A DNA stretch of 8,026 bases from positions 1 to 8,026 of the forward strand of contig CAJQPV010000124.1 of NCBI GenBank assembly GCA_905480305.1, read 5' to 3'. Source of the DNA: an uncultured Gammaproteobacteria bacterium. Lineage in GTDB: Bacteria > Pseudomonadota > Gammaproteobacteria > UBA9214. The notes beneath the pieces are model-generated. The model was not told the DNA's origin and did no database searches. It saw nothing but the letters and a program-made list of their open reading frames with translations. The first letter of the stretch is position 1, and every line of letters starts with the position of its first letter. Shown piece after piece: positions 6,450 through 8,026 of this stretch. The translations under genes and the position numbers were made by a program.

Positions 6450-7625
6450 ATGAAAGACCTCGCCCAACAGCTGCAGCAGCGCAGCCAGCAACAGCTTTAC
6501 CGTTCGCGGCTGGTGGTCGAGACGCCGCAGGGCGTACACACGCACATTGATGGCAAGGATTACCTGGCCTTTTGCAGTAACGATTATCTTGGACTGGCTA
6601 ACCACCCGGACATCGTCGACGCCTTCCACAAAGGGCTGGACGAGTTCGGTGCTGGCAGTGGTGCTGCCCATTTAATTAGCGGGCACAGCCGTGCCCATCA
6701 TGCGCTGGAAGAAGAACTGGCGGCGTTTCTGCAGCGACCACGGGCATTGCTGTTTTCCACCGGTTATATGGCGAACCTGGGGGTTATGTCCGCCTTGCTC
6801 GGCCGTGGCGATCGTGTGTTTGCCGACCATACCAACCATGCCTCCCTGCTGGACGGTGCGCGCCTGAGTGGCGCGCGGCTGCTGCGTTATCGTCACAATG
6901 ACGCCGACGATCTTGAAACGCGCCTGCAAAATGCAACAGATGGTGAATTGCTGGTGGCAACCGATGGCGTATTCAGTATGGACGGTGACGTTGCTCCGCT
7001 GCCGCAGCTGGCTGATATTGCCAGCACACATAATGCATGGTTGATGGTGGATGATGCACACGGGCTGGGCGTGACCGGTCCGTACGGAGGTGGCACGGTT
7101 GCGCAGGCCGGACTTGATTTGACGCAGGTGCCGATTTTGATGGGGACGCTGGGTAAGGCGTTTGGCACCTTTGGTGCGTTTGTAGCGGGCAGTGAAGAGC
7201 TGATCGAAACGCTGATACAGGAAGCACGCACTTACATCTATACCACTGCGCCACCAGCGGCGCTGGCCTGCGCAACACGCGTGGCACTGCGGCTGGTTCA
7301 GCAGGATGACTGGCGGCGCGAACAATTACAGCAGCTGGTGAAACGGTTTCGTCAGGGGGCAGGGCAACTGGGGCTGGCATTGTGTGATTCACACACACCG
7401 ATACAGCCGCTGATCACCGGTACGGCTGCCGAGGCGTTGCGACTCAGCCAGGTGCTGCGTGAGCAGGGCATCCTGATCACCGCTATTCGTCCGCCGACAG
7501 TGGCTGCAGGCCAGTCGCGATTGCGCATCACGTTCTCGGCAGCGCACAGTGAACAGCAGGTCGATCGGCTGCTGGCGGTACTTGAAGGCGTTATGGTGAG
7601 TGGCCAGTCCTCCGGCTGCGCTTAA
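6450..7625 (+). CDS. bioF: 8-amino-7-oxononanoate synthase BioF
   Basis: BioF is a PLP enzyme of the alpha-oxoamine synthase family. It condenses pimeloyl-ACP (or -CoA) with L-alanine to 8-amino-7-oxononanoate, CO2 and the free carrier. Numbered from ATG 6450 (391 residues; E. coli 384), the PLP lysine is Lys236 in [13 protein letters not shown], the same number as in E. coli. VDDAHG holds Asp202 and His204, and HTNHASL holds His130. Other matches are [17 protein letters not shown] and TAIRPPTV. The in-frame TTG at 6435 would add five residues. Neither start has a visible Shine-Dalgarno sequence, and the REP arm ends only 6 bases before the TTG. The ATG is preferred for codon type and family length. 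bioH follows after 3 bases. Confidence 0.97.
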   Translation: MKDLAQQLQQRSQQQLYRSRLVVETPQGVHTHIDGKDYLAFCSNDYLGLANHPDIVDAFHKGLDEFGAGSGAAHLISGHSRAHHALEEELAAFLQRPRALLFSTGYMANLGVMSALLGRGDRVFADHTNHASLLDGARLSGARLLRYRHNDADDLETRLQNATDGELLVATDGVFSMDGDVAPLPQLADIASTHNAWLMVDDAHGLGVTGPYGGGTVAQAGLDLTQVPILMGTLGKAFGTFGAFVAGSEELIETLIQEARTYIYTTAPPAALACATRVALRLVQQDDWRREQLQQLVKRFRQGAGQLGLALCDSHTPIQPLITGTAAEALRLSQVLREQGILITAIRPPTVAAGQSRLRITFSAAHSEQQVDRLLAVLEGVMVSGQSSGCA

Positions 7626-7628
7626 GGT

Positions 7629-8026
7629 ATGACGCTGTATACGCAAACATCCGGTGCCGGTCCGGACTTGATGATGGTGCATGGCTGGGGGCTGCATGGT
7701 GGCATCTGGAAGCCGCTGTTGCCCCTGCTGGAAGCGCATTTTCGTGTGACTTGTGTGGATCTGCCAGGACATGGCCGCAGTGGCTGGCAGGGTGAGGAAA
7801 CACTGGATGCCATGGCCGGGGCGCTGTTGTCAGTGGCCCCTGCCGGTGCGGCATGGCTGGGTTGGTCACTGGGCGGCCTGGTCGCAGCCCGGGCAGCACT
7901 GCTGGCGCCGACACGCGTTAATGCGCTTATCGAAATCGCCAGCAGTCCGTGTTTTGTGCGCCGGCCGGGATGGCAGAGCGCCATGTTGCCTGTGTTGCTG
8001 GATACTTTTGCGGCCGAGTTGGTAGA
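7629..8026 (+). CDS. bioH: Pimeloyl-ACP methyl ester carboxylesterase BioH (3' partial)
   Basis: The frame opened by ATG 7629 stays open to the window edge, giving 132 residues. BioH is a cytoplasmic alpha/beta-hydrolase that cleaves the methyl ester of pimeloyl-ACP, ending the BioC-dependent disguise of the pimelate moiety and supplying BioF. Visible marks are MMVHGWGLHGGIW (oxyanion-hole region HGWG at 18-21), VDLPGHGRS at 43-51, the nucleophile elbow WLGWSLGGLVA with Ser80, and IASSPCFVRR. These closely match E. coli BioH (VASSPCF; GWSLGGLVAS, from memory). The catalytic Asp and His lie beyond the window. The start is 3 bases after the bioF stop, with AAGG too close to serve well as Shine-Dalgarno, so translational coupling to bioF is likely. 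A +1-frame open stretch over the same DNA is a shadow. Confidence 0.95.
   Translation, partial: MTLYTQTSGAGPDLMMVHGWGLHGGIWKPLLPLLEAHFRVTCVDLPGHGRSGWQGEETLDAMAGALLSVAPAGAAWLGWSLGGLVAARAALLAPTRVNALIEIASSPCFVRRPGWQSAMLPVLLDTFAAELV

Noticed and set aside
7753..8025. Plus-strand open frame over the bioH region
   Set aside because: bioH in the frame starting at 7629 has clear alpha/beta-hydrolase motifs including the Ser80 elbow; this is a shifted frame.

Overview
The window is ordinary core genome of a gammaproteobacterium. The end of spoT followed by ridA and recG, then ubiC-ubiA, then comF divergent from bioB-bioF-bioH, is a set of neighbourhoods known from Pseudomonas-like and other deep gammaproteobacteria. 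The UbiC/UbiA pair means ubiquinone is made. Proteins are close to E. coli and Pseudomonas homologues across their whole length. The exact genus cannot be named from the sequence. I see no phage, plasmid, IS element, CRISPR array, tRNA or rRNA.

Layout. Bases 1-309 hold the C-terminal ACT domain of SpoT. A ridA gene (367-753) and full-length recG (802-2910, TTG start) follow on the same strand. Six bases after the recG stop is a 70-base inverted pair of REP-type repeats (2917-2986). ubiC (3059-3676, TTG start) and ubiA (3690-4592) form a two-gene ubiquinone unit. comF lies on the minus strand (4589-5290) and converges on ubiA; their stop codons overlap inside a perfect 16-base palindrome. The divergent comF-bioB gap (76 bases) opens the biotin cluster: bioB (5367-6347), a second REP pair of the same size (6359-6428), bioF (6450-7625) and the start of bioH (7629 to the window edge).

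How the genes work together. BioH releases pimeloyl-ACP from its methyl ester, BioF condenses pimeloyl-ACP with alanine to 7-keto-8-aminopelargonate, and BioB makes biotin from dethiobiotin in the last step. bioC and bioD would be expected just downstream. UbiC and UbiA are the first two committed steps of ubiquinone synthesis. SpoT, RidA and RecG serve stringent response, imine detoxification and fork rescue.

Most interesting points. (1) A likely BirA (biotin repressor) operator spans 5280-5312. Its left half-site is written in the first codons of comF, and its right half-site is merged with a consensus -35 box of a good sigma-70 promoter for bioB. (2) Two REP pairs have the same architecture (about 24-bp arms, 20-base centre, internal hairpins with the same CGT loop). 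They differ by compensatory stem changes. One of them sits inside the biotin operon, directly against a bioF start that has no visible Shine-Dalgarno sequence. I found no convincing new biological system; the rest is well-known core metabolism.
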